Shown: one piece after another, positions 1 to 11,482 of the stretch
How positions within the stretch are numbered: the first letter of the stretch is position 1
Layout of the letters: each line of letters opens with the position of its first letter
Assembly (NCBI GenBank): GCA_964058845.1
Contig: CAXKVR010000421.1
Span: forward strand, 1 to 58,709
Direction of reading: 5' to 3'
DNA from: Carex sylvatica
Taxonomy: Eukaryota; Streptophyta; Magnoliopsida; Poales; Cyperaceae
Length of the DNA: 58,709 bases
Position numbers and translations under genes: made by a program
The notes under the pieces: generated by a model
Databases searched by the model: none
What the model saw: only the letters and a program-made list of their open reading frames with translations
What the model was told of the DNA's origin: nothing

Positions 1-345
1 AATATTAATATATTAATAGCAACTATAATATATTTTAATATTATTATAATAATTATTTAATATATTAACAATATAACATATTAATTATATAGTTATATAT
101 AGTTAATAAGATACTAATTAGATAATATTAATATATTAATAATAACTATAATATATTACAATATTATATAATAATTATTTAATATATTAACAATATAACA
201 TAATAATTATATAATTATTTATTAATAATAATTATTAATAAAAAGATATTAATTATATAATATTATTATAATAATTATTTAATATATTAACAATATAGAA
301 TATTAATTATATAATTATATACTAATAATAATATACTAATTATAT
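1..345. repeat. AT-rich tandem repeat
   Basis: Almost pure A/T. A block containing ATAATTATTTAATATATTAA starts at about 49, 171 and 271, so there are three imperfect copies with periods of roughly 122 and 100 bp. No coding sequence is visible. The left edge is cut by the window, so the array may be longer. Confidence 0.7.
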
Positions 346-477
346 ACAAATAAAATATTATTATAATCATTTAAGTTAGGCCACGAGGTGGAATAAAAAT
401 TAAACCGCCATATGAAGTGGTTTAATTCAGGTCGACCTAAAGATTGGCTTATGCCATCTTAGTCCGGCTCAATTAAA

Positions 478-546
478 GCACGTTTGGTGGAATAACGAGG
501 CCTAAACTCCTTATTTCACCCTTTATGCCACAACCAAACATGGTGC
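478..546. repeat. small foldback, possible MITE end
   Basis: GCACGTTTGGT at 478-488 is answered by ACCAAACATGGTGC at 533-546, giving a short imperfect hairpin. A nearby GGTGGAATAA is repeated at about 385 and 487. Termini of the form CATGTTTGGT are common in plant MITEs, but no clear target duplication was found. The stretch 346-477 shows nothing else recognisable. Confidence 0.35.
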
Positions 547-873
547 ATATGTTTATAAGTTATTTTTGTTAAAGTCCAAATAGTTGATCCGAATCGTTCA
601 ACATGATCTCCATATTAAAATGTGCTTGGAGACTAAATTTTGCATTTTTTGGAACTTTTTTGTATTTATTTATAATTTTCGAAAACCACAATTTTTCAAT
701 GGTCCATAATTGTCTCAAAACAACAATTTTGTACACGTCTTAATAAATACTATTTTTTTTCCAAAAATGTAAAATTTGGTCTACAAGAACATTTTAATAT
801 GGAGATTATATTGAACGGTTTGGATTGACTATTTGAATTTTAAAATCGCGAAAATGACTTATAAACATATGAT
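545..873. mobile_element. foldback / MITE-like element with arms of about 110 bp
   Basis: The left arm (about 545-653) and right arm (about 763-872) are imperfect reverse complements. Both contain CATATGTTTATAAGT, CTCCATATTAAAATGT and the core TC(C)AAA-CCGTTCAA (GAACGGTTTGGATT on the right arm). The loop is about 110 bp and AT-rich. It encodes no protein. It resembles a non-autonomous foldback element or a long-hairpin small-RNA locus. Ends are approximate because no target duplication is evident. Confidence 0.6.
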
Positions 874-1339
874 GTCAAGATATGTCACCATAAAATGTTG
901 TAATTGGATCCCTTCTCTATTATGAATTGTGGAACGAGGGATACATAATTTTTAAGTTTCTGAGGGGTATATTGAAATTCTCCCTTTAATTAAGAAAAAA
1001 GAATAACATCCTCTTAATTATATATAATTAAAGCATGAGACAATCATCCTTTAATTTAGTATCTGAGACAATATTCACATAATTGGTTGTTTGTTCAAAA
1101 CTCATAGAATTGATAAACTTAATATCCATGTTTGTTTAAAAAAAAAAATATGATACATGAAAAAAGAATGTAGACTTTGTGTAGTGATACGAAAAACAAT
1201 TGCATGTCCAATAATACTGAAATATAGTAAGCTCTTTAATAAAAAAAATAAATGCATAAAAAAATGTGTTTAGAATCTGCGAACCATGAACAATGTGCAA
1301 TTATATTGGGTGGAAAAAGGCTCCTATCTCATGACTTGT

Positions 1340-1730
1340 ATCTGATTTGTTTATTATTGGACCAAGCTATTAACGAGCCAATTCGCTACTAACTCGATCT
1401 AGAATTAATGAGTTTAAGTTGGAACTTAGCTTGCTCGTCAGCTCGCGAGTTAACTCAGTTAGATATCAATTTGTGAATTTGTATGAACTGGTGTGCATTT
1501 TATACTGTCTAGCTCGGTTCAGCTTGATCCAACAAATTTGTAGAATTCATTTTTTTCTTAAAACAAGATTCAACTAAATCTAGCGAATCAACTCGGACTG
1601 ACTTGTCACGATTTCAAGCTGAGCTTTTAACTCGGATTTTCTAGGTCTAGCTTGCTTGGCTGTAGTTCGGTCCATAATTAACAAGTTGAGCTAGAACCTA
1701 GCTCGAACCGAGCCAGCTCGCCCCTAATTA
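1340..1730. other. AGCTCG-rich decayed element
   Basis: Dense short motifs such as GAGCCA, AGCTCG, AACTCG and TAGCTTG are scattered in both orientations, ending with a cluster of GAGCC/AGCTCG near 1700-1725. Such subterminal repeats suggest an old non-autonomous DNA transposon, but I cannot define its ends or superfamily. The preceding stretch 874-1339 contains only AT-rich intergenic sequence. Confidence 0.3.
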
Positions 1731-1918
1731 TGCATGCAGAATCGTGCTCTTATAACACCCTTTTGCCGAATCAACGGCTTGAGTAAAACTACCCCATTAC
1801 ACTCGTCATTTTTCTTGCAAGTCAGCCAAATAATTAGCCGAAAAAAAAGCGCTTTTACTTTTACCACCAAAATAAGTGGGGTGGAGGGGTAACCCGGGTA
1901 GGACTCCAATCCTCTGAG

Positions 1919-2060
1919 ATAACAGAATATTTCTGTTTATATTTAGGCCGTTCGATCAGAATCCGAGACAATCCTGCCCTAGATGAAAAGCACTGGATCC
2001 TTCAGTATTCGTAAGGATTCTGATCGAACGGTTTGAATCTAAAAGTAAATACTCTGTTAC
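1919..2060. mobile_element. short foldback with perfect 17-bp stem core
   Basis: CCGTTCGATCAGAATCC at 1948-1964 is exactly reverse-complementary to 2015-2031. The pairing continues outward imperfectly (AACAGAAT near 1921 against ACTCTGTT near 2051). The whole is about 142 bp and non-coding, and it sits some 300 bp upstream of the alpha-COP start codon, so it may lie in the promoter. It shares the CCGTTC core with the other foldbacks in this window. Confidence 0.6.
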
Positions 2061-2212
2061 CACAGGTGATCTGAATTCCGGGTCCAAGGCAATTCTTGCA
2101 AAGTTTAACGGCTGATATCTCTTAGCCCAGCATTCGTCAACGGTCGAGATCACCTATTCCTACCCTCTTATGCCCAGATCTGAGATCTATTAAGGTCAGC
2201 ACTGAATCAACC

Positions 2213-2367
2213 CCCCGGACTCTCTTCTCTCTCTCACCCTCCCCTTTCTCTCTCCCTTTCCCAGATCCATGCTTTGATCGAACACCCGTACCACTTTCTC
2301 CATTCCGATTCGGAATTCTCTTCAAGTTCATCCTTTTCATCTAGTCCGGGAAAGCTAGGGTTTACAG
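2213..2367 (+). promoter_or_regulatory. probable 5' UTR of the alpha-COP gene with minimal upstream ORF
   Basis: A pyrimidine-rich stretch (CTCTCTTCTCTCTCTC and similar, 2219-2260) resembles the Y-patch and early leader of plant housekeeping genes. At 2269-2277 lies ATG CTT TGA, a two-codon upstream ORF about 90 nt before the main ATG. Whether it is transcribed depends on the start site, which cannot be fixed from sequence. No convincing TATA box was identified. Confidence 0.45.
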
Positions 2368-5300
2368 ATGCTGACGAAATTCGAGACGAAGAGCAATCGC
2401 GTGAAGGGGCTGAGCTTCCACAGCAAGAGGCCATGGATCCTTGCGAGTTTGCACAGTGGGGTGATCCAACTATGGGACTACAGGATGGGGACTCTTATCG
2501 ATCGATTTGACGAGCATGACGGACCCGTGCGCGGCGTCCACTTCCACAAATCACAGCCATTGTTCGTCTCCGGAGGTAAATCTATTTATTTGGATTTAAT
2601 ATTTGAAACTTAATTTCTGATTGTTTCCGATCTCTCTGTGGAGAGATTGGCCTAGATCTGGCGTAGTGTGCTTTTGTAGTCGGTGTTATGTCCAGATATG
2701 GTGCCATAGAATCTTGCATCGTGTAGATCTACAGTTTGTTGTTTTGCAAGCGTATGCCAGGATCAGATGCAGATTGCTCGGATCTAACACCTGAATCGAT
2801 TATTAATAGATTGGATTATTAATAGATTGAATAATCTGTATCTTACAATGTAGTAAACAACTTTGGCATCTTTATTTGGTACACTAGTATTTCAATTGCT
2901 ATTCCTGAGGAATCTAGAAATTTGTACCGACATCCTCTTGTGTCATTTCCCGAGTCTTGGGGAATACTTCAAAACTCAGATTTTCTGTATACTCAACCCA
3001 TGGGAGATTTTCTTAGGGATATTCACTTAAAAGCCCAATTTTCTTTTTGTGAACCACATTTTATCACTAGAGGATTAACTCTGAGACAGGCCTAACTGAT
3101 ATTTTTTTTTTTTACTTTACACTACTCGAGTAGTGTAAAGGTATTTATTAGAAATTTAAGTTGGACATCTTTGCAGGCAAGATAGATCATTTATCAATAC
3201 ATGTAGTTCTGTTTACTGCCTATCTGGCCTTTACTTGTTTAGATCATTTAATCGTAAATACGGAATTTTATATCCATGGGAGCTTAATTATGACTCAAAT
3301 TAATTTTATGAGGGGTATTTGTAATAATGCCCTCCATTATCTAATTAGTTTTCTTGACCCAGCAGACACATGATGGTTATGTTGTACATGACAGGTGATG
3401 ACTACAAAATCAAGGTATGGAACTACAAGACGCACCGGTGCCTCTTCACTCTCCTGGGCCACCTTGATTACATCCGCACCGTGCAGTTCCACGATGAGTA
3501 CCCTTGGATTGTCAGTGCCAGTGATGACCAGACTATTCGCATCTGGAATTGGCAATCACGCAACTGTATCTCTGTTCTGACTGGCCACAACCACTATGTT
3601 ATGTGTGCCTCCTTTCACCCCAAGGAGGATTTGGTTGTTTCAGCCTCCCTGGACCAGACTGTGCGTGTCTGGGACATTGGGGCTCTAAGGAAGAAGACCG
3701 TTTCACCAGCAGATGATATTCTCAGGCTCACACAAATGAACTCGGATTTGTTTGGAGGAGTTGATGCAGTCGTCAAGTATGTTCTGGAGGGGCATGATCG
3801 AGGTGTAAATTGGGCCTCATTCCATCCTTCGTTACCTTTGATTGTTTCAGGTGCTGATGATCGTCAAGTTAAGCTGTGGCGTATGAATGGTATATATTCT
3901 TGGACTCTTTACTGTTCTTTTTATATCTGGTTCTTAAGAATTTATTATAGCTGGTAGCTAGACGTAGAGTACTTGAAGCATATTAATAATTGAAAAACCT
4001 GATTGTTGCTAACCTAGATGGGGTTATGCCATGATAGGCCTTGAGATGCATATCCATACTGCAGTTGTCCTTGATGTTATTGGTTTAGTAATACTTTGGT
4101 GCATTTAGTGTAAAGACATTGAGAAGTACAGATATATATTGCTCAAGTTTTTTTAATTTAGAAGTGCTAATACGTGTATGTTTGTGTATTGTTCTTTTTT
4201 GCTATTTAGCTGCCATTAAATTATTTTCTATGTGGGGATCGAATTTTGATAAGCCAGTATATTTGAGTTACTGTCAAAGAAAAATTTCCAAGAAGGATGT
4301 GGACATATGGGGTCTTAACTTTAATCTGAGTACCGCTGTTATTTAAATTTTACAACAGGAACTGATCAATATTTTCTTGTATAAACAGACACGAAAGCAT
4401 GGGAGGTGGACACCCTTCGTGGCCATATGAACAATGTGTCCTGCGTCATGTTCCATGCCAAGCAGGACATCATTGTGTCAAACTCTGAGGATAAGAGCAT
4501 CCGCATTTGGGATGCGACCAAGCGCACAGGTGTCCAGACCTTCCGTCGTGAGCATGATCGTTTCTGGATTCTCGCAGCACACCCTGAGATGAACCTCCTC
4601 GCTGCTGGGCATGACTCCGGCATGATTGTCTTCAAGCTCGAGCGTGAGAGGCCTGCTTTTGCTGTATCTGGCGACAGTCTTCTCTTTGTTAAGGACCGCT
4701 TTCTTCGGTCTTTCGAGTTCTCCTCAGGAAAGGATGCGCAACTCATTCCCATTCGCCGGCCTGGGTCTGTGAGCTTAAATCAGGCCCCCAGGAGCCTGTC
4801 ATATAGCCCCACTGAGAATGCAGTTTTGGTTTGTTCAGATGCTGATGGAGGTTCTTACGAATTATATGTTGTGCCAAAGGAATCAGCTGGCCGGGGTGAC
4901 TATGCACAAGATGCAAAGAAGGGCCCGGGGTCCTCTGCTGTTTTTGTAGCTCGCAACCGGTTTGCAGTGCTAGATAAGAGCACCAACCAGGCTCTAGTGA
5001 AGAACCTGAAAAATGAGATTGTAAAGAAGAGTCTTCTTCCTATTGCAACTGATTCTATCTTTTACGCTGGTACTGGAAATCTTCTCTGTCGGGCAGAGGA
5101 CAGAGTGGTCATTTTTGATCTTCAGCAGAGGCTGTTACTTGGTGAGCTCCAAACCCCAGCAGTGAAATACATTGTCTGGTCGGGTGACATGGAGTCGATA
5201 GCTTTACTCAGCAAACATGCCATTGTCATAGCAAACAAGAATCTGGTTCATAGGTGCACACTCCATGAGACTATCCGTGTTAAGAGTGGCGCATGGGATG

Positions 5301-7351
5301 AGAATGGGGTCTTCATCTACACAACCCTGAACCACATCAAATACTGTCTACCGAATGGTGACAACGGCATCATCAAGACCCTAGATGTGCCTATTTACAT
5401 CACCAAAGTCTCTGGCACCAAGATCTTCTGCCTTGACCGTGATGGGAAGAGCCGAGTCATTACAATTGATGCATCAGAATACATCTTCAAGCTCGCTCTC
5501 TTGCGCAAACGATATGACCATGTGATGAGCATGATCAAAAGCTCACAACTGTGTGGTCAAGCCGTGATTGCTTACTTGCAACAAAAGGGGTTCCCTGAAG
5601 TGGCCCTTCATTTTGTTAAGGATGAAAGGACCCGCTTCAATCTGGCTTTAGAGAGTGGTAACATTCAGATTGCCGTTGCATCGGCCAAGGAAATTGACGA
5701 GAAAGACCACTGGTATCGTCTAGGCATAGAAGCTCTCCGTCAGGGGAACACCAGCATTGTTGAGTATGCATACCAGCGTACCAAGAATTTTGAAAGGCTC
5801 TCATTCCTGTATTTGGTAACTGGTAATAAGGAGAAGCTCTCGAAGATGCTTAGAATAGCAGAAATAAAGAATGATGTGATGGGTCAGTTCCACAATGCTA
5901 TGTACTTGGGAGATGTGAAGGAAAGAGTCAAGATACTTGAATCCACTGGTCACTTGCCTCTTGCATACGTTACTGCTGCTACTCATGGCTTAACTGAAGA
6001 TGCTGAGAGGCTGTCAGCTGAGCTGGGGGAGGGCAATGTCCCCAACATCCCTGAGGGGCGGACCAGCTCTCTTCTGGTACCCCCACCTCCTGTAATGTGT
6101 GCTGGTGATTGGCCTCTTTTACGTGTCATGCGTGGCATTTTTGAAGGTGGTCTTGATACTGTTGGCCGGAGGGGCGATGATGTAGAAGAAGATGCTGAGG
6201 CTGCTGGTGCTGAATGGGGAGATGAGGATTTGGATATTGTTAATGTGGATAGTGTGATAGCCAATGGTGACATAACTGGAGATGGCGAGGACGGTGATGT
6301 GCATGGAGAGGAAGGAGATGAAGAAGGTGGATGGGAGCTCGAGGATCTGGAGCTTCCACCTGAGGCGGACACACCGAAGGCCGCCAATTCTACTCGCGGG
6401 ACTGCAATGTTTGTGGCTCCTCAATCTGGCATGCCAGTTAGTCAAATCTGGACCCAAAAATCTTCTCTTGCTGGTGAGCATGCTGCAGCTGGAAATTTCG
6501 ACACTGCCATGCGGCTACTGAGCCGTCAGCTTGGCATCAAAAACTTTGCACCTCTCAAGCCACTGTTCATGGACATCCACACCGGCAGCCACACATACCT
6601 CCGTGCCTTTGCATCTGCACCGGTAGTCCAGCTTGCAGTTGAGAAGGGGTGGACAGAGTCTGCAAGCCCTAATGTGAGGGGCCCACCAGCACTTGTCTTC
6701 AAGTTCTCTCAGATGGATGACAAGCTGAAGGCTGCCTACCGTGCTACCACTGAAGGGAAGTTCCCAGAAGCACTCCGCCAGTTTATGAGCATCCTTCACA
6801 CCATCCCTCTCTTAGTTGTTGACTCGAGGCGAGAGGTTGATGAGGTCAAAGAATTAATTGAGATTGCAAAAGAATATGTGCTTGGTTTGAAAATGGAGGT
6901 TAAGAGAAGGGATTTGAAAGACGATCCAGTTCGTCAGATGGAACTTGCTGCGTACTTCACCAACTGCAAGCTACAAAAGATCCACATGCGACTTGTGTTG
7001 AGCAGTGCCATGTCAATTTGTTTCGCAAAGAAGAACAAAGCAACAGCAGCAAATTTTGCAAGGATGCTTTTAGAACAGAGCCCGAATGAGTCCATGGCCA
7101 AGAAGGCCCGACAAGTGATCCAGGCGGCTGCAGCAGATGAGACCGAGCTCAACTATGATTTCAGAAACCCTTTTGTTGTTTGTGGAGCTACATTTGTTCC
7201 AATCTACCGTGGCCAGAAGGATGTGTCCTGCTCATATTGTGGTGCACGATTTCTGCCGACAGTTGAGAGTCAGGTCTGTAATATTTGTGAACTTGCGGTT
7301 GTGGGGGCTGATGCTTCAGGTCTCCTCTGCTCTCCGACACAAGTGAGGTAA
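2368..7351 (+). CDS. coatomer subunit alpha (alpha-COP), 3 exons, complete
   Basis: Exons are 2368-2575, 3395-3889 and 4389-7351. The joins [10 protein letters not shown] and MN|DTKAW are in frame, with GT/AG introns at 2576-3394 and 3890-4388. The product is about 1221 aa, the usual length for plant alpha-COP. It begins [18 protein letters not shown], the conserved start of the family (the segment released as xenin in mammals). Seven-bladed WD40 repeats occupy roughly residues 1-330, with motifs such as IKVWNY, IRIWNW, VRVWDI, VKLWRM and IRIWDA. An alpha-solenoid follows, then a strongly acidic linker (about 831-900) and the C-terminal domain that pairs with epsilon-COP. The last 45 residues hold two CX2C pairs (C1182/C1185, C1198/C1201). 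In the family, alpha-COP is part of the outer COPI coat: its propeller binds dilysine cargo tails and drives Golgi-to-ER retrieval. Only three exons, with one very long one, is compact. No frameshift or stop was seen, so it looks functional. Confidence 0.96.
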
Positions 7352-9204
7352 ATTGGTTGGTGGGTGTTGTTGCTTATTACTATTACTGTTACTTGTTTAA
7401 TTGTTATATTGGGATATGTTATAATTTTTTTAGTGTTGTTTAGAGTAAAACACTTGTGATGTTATATTTTGCACCTTCGGTGGATCGTAGCGGGTACTGA
7501 ACTGTTGAGGTGAAAGCAATAAGAATAGTATATCAGTCTGTTGAGGTTTCTTTCTTTTTCTTTTTTTCTTTTATTCCTCTTTCTTGCCTTCCCCTCCTTT
7601 TTGATATTGTTCAGCTTTAGTGTGAGATGTTATGAGCAAGTGATAAAAAGGTAGGATTTTGAGTAGCTCATGTGGTTCCTGTTATGAGATACATTTGTAA
7701 CAATTTTTATTTGCTTTAGAATCTTGGATGTTTTATTCAGTTCTTTTTGTTCATAGATAATTTTTACATTTCTGCTACTTTTGACAATTTTTTATGCGGC
7801 ATGCTTAATATGTGAAAGTGGAAGATATAACTACGCAAATGTCGTTTCTTTCTTGAAGCAAAGAGTTTCAAAACGCACGGTACGAATCCTGATGATATAT
7901 TCAATCAATTTTGTCCGATCAATCCTATAACTTTTTTCCATGCTGGAGGTGTATGTTACACTCCAGAGATTTTTTTTATGGTATAATTATTGGTATACCG
8001 TTGAAATATTCTAATGGTCTATTTTTCATCAAAACACTCAAATTTTCTTATTTTACTTTGAGATATTCAATTTTCCTATCAAAATTTGAAAATTGATTTC
8101 TCTACTAAAATCAAATAACATTTCAACTTGTCCCCTATCTTTAATCTAATTTTAATCTTTTATTTTAACTTATTATAGATCTTTTATTTTAAGATGAAAA
8201 GACTAATTTATCATTCTTACTGTCCAATTAGGATCAATGTTCTTTTGTGTTATATTCGGTCAAATATTAAATGCTAATGTTTAAGTTTAGTTACTGGATG
8301 GAAAAACAAAGTGGATTAAAATTTTATAATTAAATAAAAGTGTAAACGTTTAAAACTTGGATTATTAACTAATTAAATAAAAAGATTAAAGTAAAGGGAA
8401 ATGATAAAAAAAAAATTCTAGGAACATGATAGTCCTTCAGTGAAATCACCTAATTGTTCTCCACTAATTATTTAGAACAGCACTCTAACTATCTTATCAG
8501 GACCATCTTCTAGAAAGTTACCAACAAATTTAAAACTGACACACAAGTGTTAATATCTATACGCGTAAGTGTTGATATTTAACATACCAAGTCTTTCTAA
8601 GATAACTGAACATAATTTCTTTCATTTTTTTTCTCAGTACTCACTCATCTTATACATATTTTTATAGTATACATATTTTTAGATGTAAGTTTTTACCTCC
8701 TTTCAATCTTAACAAAAAAAATCAATTAACTTTTTGTCTACAAAAATTATATTTTTATCAAAATTCAAGTTGCGGTCCTACTAGCTAGAATTGTAGTTTC
8801 AAGCTGTAGTCCCATATATGTATTGATAACAGTGACAAACTACACTCTTATATGGGACCGTATTCTAAAACTGCAATCCCAACCAATAGAACCGTAGTTT
8901 CAAACTGCGACCCGGTAAATATGGAATTAAAAAAAAAAAAATTGGTTTGCTTTTTTCAAAGATGACAAAAATAAAAAATTTAGACAAAAATGACAGGGAA
9001 GGAAGTCAATTCCTCGACACTCTGATTTTAGCTGAAAATCGATGAGAAAAATCGCTAAAATTATACAACAGTTTCACCATGCTTCCTTTGCATCTTCGTC
9101 CACTCCCCTTTCGATTTTATCACTCTGGAGCAGATCAATTGCGGTTAGAGTAGGTCTCTCCTCCGCTCTCCTTCCTTTCCCTCGAGTAACCCCTTGTGAA
9201 ACTT
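7352..9204. other. alpha-COP 3' UTR and intergenic sequence
   Basis: The first few hundred bases are T-rich with AATAAG at about 7518, a plausible poly(A) signal. Beyond about 7700 the sequence is AT-rich and non-coding. At 8770-8915 the motif GTAGTTTCAARCTGYRRYCC occurs twice and TATATGGGAC/GTCCCATATA occur in opposite orientation, which suggests an eroded small repeat. No gene is supported. Confidence 0.5.
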
Positions 9205-9207
9205 TAA

Positions 9208-9352
9208 GGGCCTGTTCGACTGTCATTGTGTCCGTAGGAAAAAAAAATATTATTTATAGTGAATTTTTTTTTTTCCATGCGTATAGTGTTTCGGCCATTC
9301 AAATTAAATTCAAATCCAATCCCATTCTCATTCCTACCTGGCGAACATGCCC
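9208..9352. mobile_element. PIF/Harbinger (Tourist-like) MITE
   Basis: The 145-bp element starts GGGCCTGTTCG and ends CGAACATGCCC, terminal inverted repeats matching at 10 of 11 bases. It is flanked by TAA on both sides (9205-9207 and 9353-9355), the trinucleotide duplication typical of PIF/Harbinger elements. The interior is T-rich and non-coding. The element therefore interrupts, and probably created, the weak open frame that spans 9042-9359. Confidence 0.8.
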
Positions 9353-9355
9353 TAA

Positions 9356-9964
9356 ATGAACTCGCCGGCAACACATATGTATCTTTAAATCCCTTATCCA
9401 ATTAGATCTAGTGATTTTTTTTTTTTTCTAAACGAAATTAGAGGCGAAATAATCCAAGGTCTCGTCTTGAGACCTTTTTTTAGTTTTTGAGGGAAATATA
9501 AAGGATCGTAAAATCATTATTTTTTTTTCATTTATCTGTTTCACCCTGTAAAAAAATATAAAACTAAAATAAACATCTACAATGACGGTAATTACCAGTG
9601 AACCATTTTCAATGACTTAACCCTCCTATGTAATATAACTATTTTAAAAATTAACCGTTAACTTTCATTAGGATTAACACCCTTATGATACTGAGCAATT
9701 ATGATAAGCTATTGTTTTCCGTAACCTTGCCCTCCTTTTCTGTTTCTGTTATATTTTACACACTAACAACTGGTATTGTTTCCCTCTGATCAGTTATGCT
9801 TTCTTCTTGACGTTTTTCTTTTCTCGAACAACCCACAAAAAAGATTGCTCTTCAAGCATCTGTACGTGTGTTATAAACCTTGACTGTTCCTACTATACAC
9901 CCCGTATCAGTTCAGACTCAGACCAATGTTTGATTTTGTGATGATGAAATAAAAATGTGGAATG
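9356..9964. other. intergenic, no gene seen
   Basis: AT-rich sequence. The only structure noticed is a short hairpin, AAGGTCTC-gtctt-GAGACCTT (9456-9476), followed by a run of T. That could be chance or a decayed small-RNA or SINE end. Nothing else is supportable. Confidence 0.4.
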
Positions 9965-10163
9965 AAATCTACTGCGATCCGAATTGGATGAACAGTACCC
10001 TGAAATTCCTGCTTTTCCAAATCTAACCGTTCAACTTTTTCTGTGCACGCATCTCCAAACAGCTAGTTTTTTTGTGCACCCATCTCAAAATAAATCAACA
10101 GTTGGAATTGAAAAAGCAGGAATTTCAGGGTACTGTTCATCCAATTCGGATCGCAGCAGATTT
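9965..10163. mobile_element. foldback element with perfect 45-bp arms
   Basis: Bases 9972-10016 and 10112-10156 are exact reverse complements over 45 bp. With one mismatch the pairing extends to 9965 and 10163. Inside the arms a weaker inverted pairing continues around ACCGTTCAAC and GTGCAC(G/C)CATCTC. No protein is encoded and no clear target duplication was found. Perfect arms imply a recent origin or recent gene conversion. Its inner sequence resembles the foldback at 37892-37998, so the two probably belong to one family. Confidence 0.75.
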
Positions 10164-10553
10164 GTTTCCTAAAAATGTACCACTTGTGCACACAAAAAGA
10201 TGATGAACTTGATATTATTTAGTTGGGTTAATCAAGTCTCATAAACACACCAAAAGAAAAGAGGAAAACTAACCAAGTGCATTTCTGGTAATGAAATCTA
10301 CAGCTGACTGAACAAAAACCAGTATTCAACAATTTAAGAACCCCACTATATCACAACTAAATAGAAACAATACATGATCATGATCCATATAAATCAAGAG
10401 AAAGCAGACCAAAGAAAATTCAAAGTGTCTGAATGGAACGAAAAAACAATTTAGAGATCCCATCTATCTGTCCGATACCAGCATGCTCATGGACAGCTCT
10501 TTTCTCTTTAATCCATAAAATATCCATAAACTCTATAAGAGAAAGAATTAGCT
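10164..10553 (-). other. probable 3' UTR and downstream region of the small membrane-protein gene
   Basis: Non-coding AT-rich sequence lying 3' of the minus-strand stop codon at 10554-10556. Several TTTATT/AATAAA-like words could serve as poly(A) signals on the minus strand, but none stands out. No other gene was seen. Confidence 0.4.
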
Positions 10554-11482
10554 CTAAACTATCAATGATTTATTCCTGCAAGAGAGGGAGAGAGAGAGAG
10601 GTCAATTTCAGAAGGATTTGCATACCCAATCCAGGGATTTCAATTGCCGTTCAACTTTAACTGACCTAGAAACTAGAGGACCCATAGCGGAACAAACAAT
10701 AAATGTCAGTCTCATCTCTGGTACAACTAAGCCCCAATTTATTTAAGCACTTGGTACATAATTCAGTCTTGGGCAATGCTGGTTTAAAATGAGTAAATTA
10801 CAAGGACTACTGTGCACCGGGGATTTACTTGTGACGGGCATCTATCACCCTTTATTGCACGATAATTTGTAAAGCTGAAGATAAGATGGATTGAATTGAA
10901 ACCAATTGAATCTTCATAATGTATGGTTAATGATGCTAAATTGGGTTGAGATAATCACAGAAGTACCAGAACAGTATTACTGAGGTCTTTCTCTACTACC
11001 AATATATACAGCCAAATTTATAGCATACCAGACCAGAAATTTGTAATCCTAAATCAAAATTGCACTGAAAGCTAAATATAGCTAAACGCCTGATAAGAGA
11101 TTGCAGCCAATTGCCATGCCATTACAAATTGCCGGGTACAAACCATTACCATACTGGATCCCTATTTAGACACATAATATTCTTCATAGATTTAAATAAG
11201 AACAAAATTTGACTCCAACGCACTACTGCATTGAACTGTCTCCAACTTCGATTTCAATGCCCAGCACATCACCAAAGAGAGCAATTGAAATAATGAATTA
11301 GAAAGGAAAAGGCACACCTACGTCTGTTTGGCGAAGGAAGAGGAAGAAGAAGAAGGTGCAGAAGAGGAGGCAGGAGAGCGCTTGCTACGAAACATCATGT
11401 ACCCGAGAGGAAGCACAACTCCGGCCATCATGATCGCCACGCCGATCAGGTACCTACCCGGCGTCGGCGGTTCTATCTCCAT
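10554..11482 (-). CDS. small conserved plant single-pass membrane protein, 2 exons
   Basis: Exon 1 is 11322-11482 (ATG at 11482-11480) and exon 2 is 10554-10575, with a 746-bp intron at 10576-11321. The donor reads AC|GTAGGT. The acceptor lies after a textbook pyrimidine tract ending CTCTTGCAG|G. The product is 60 aa. It begins MEIEPPTPGR, followed by one hydrophobic helix (about residues 11-31, containing VAIMMAGVVLP), a basic patch FRSKR, a Ser/Pro/Ala-rich tail and the end KQTNKSLIV. I recall similar short plant proteins with MEIEPPTP and a KQTNK-type tail, but no known function. Without the second exon the frame would stop at KQT. The positive-inside pattern suggests the tail faces the cytosol (inference). 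Pathway unknown. Confidence 0.8.

Noticed and set aside
5983..6387. Ser/Pro-rich minus-strand open frame
   Set aside because: Antisense shadow of the acidic linker of alpha-COP.
9042..9359. Plus-strand open frame with an Arg/Ser-rich start resembling a targeting peptide
   Set aside because: Its second half is the MITE at 9208-9352, no recognisable domain is present and no following exon was found.
9456..9476. Hairpin plus T-run as a terminator or RNA gene end
   Set aside because: No promoter boxes or RNA-like sequence upstream; too short to support a feature of its own.
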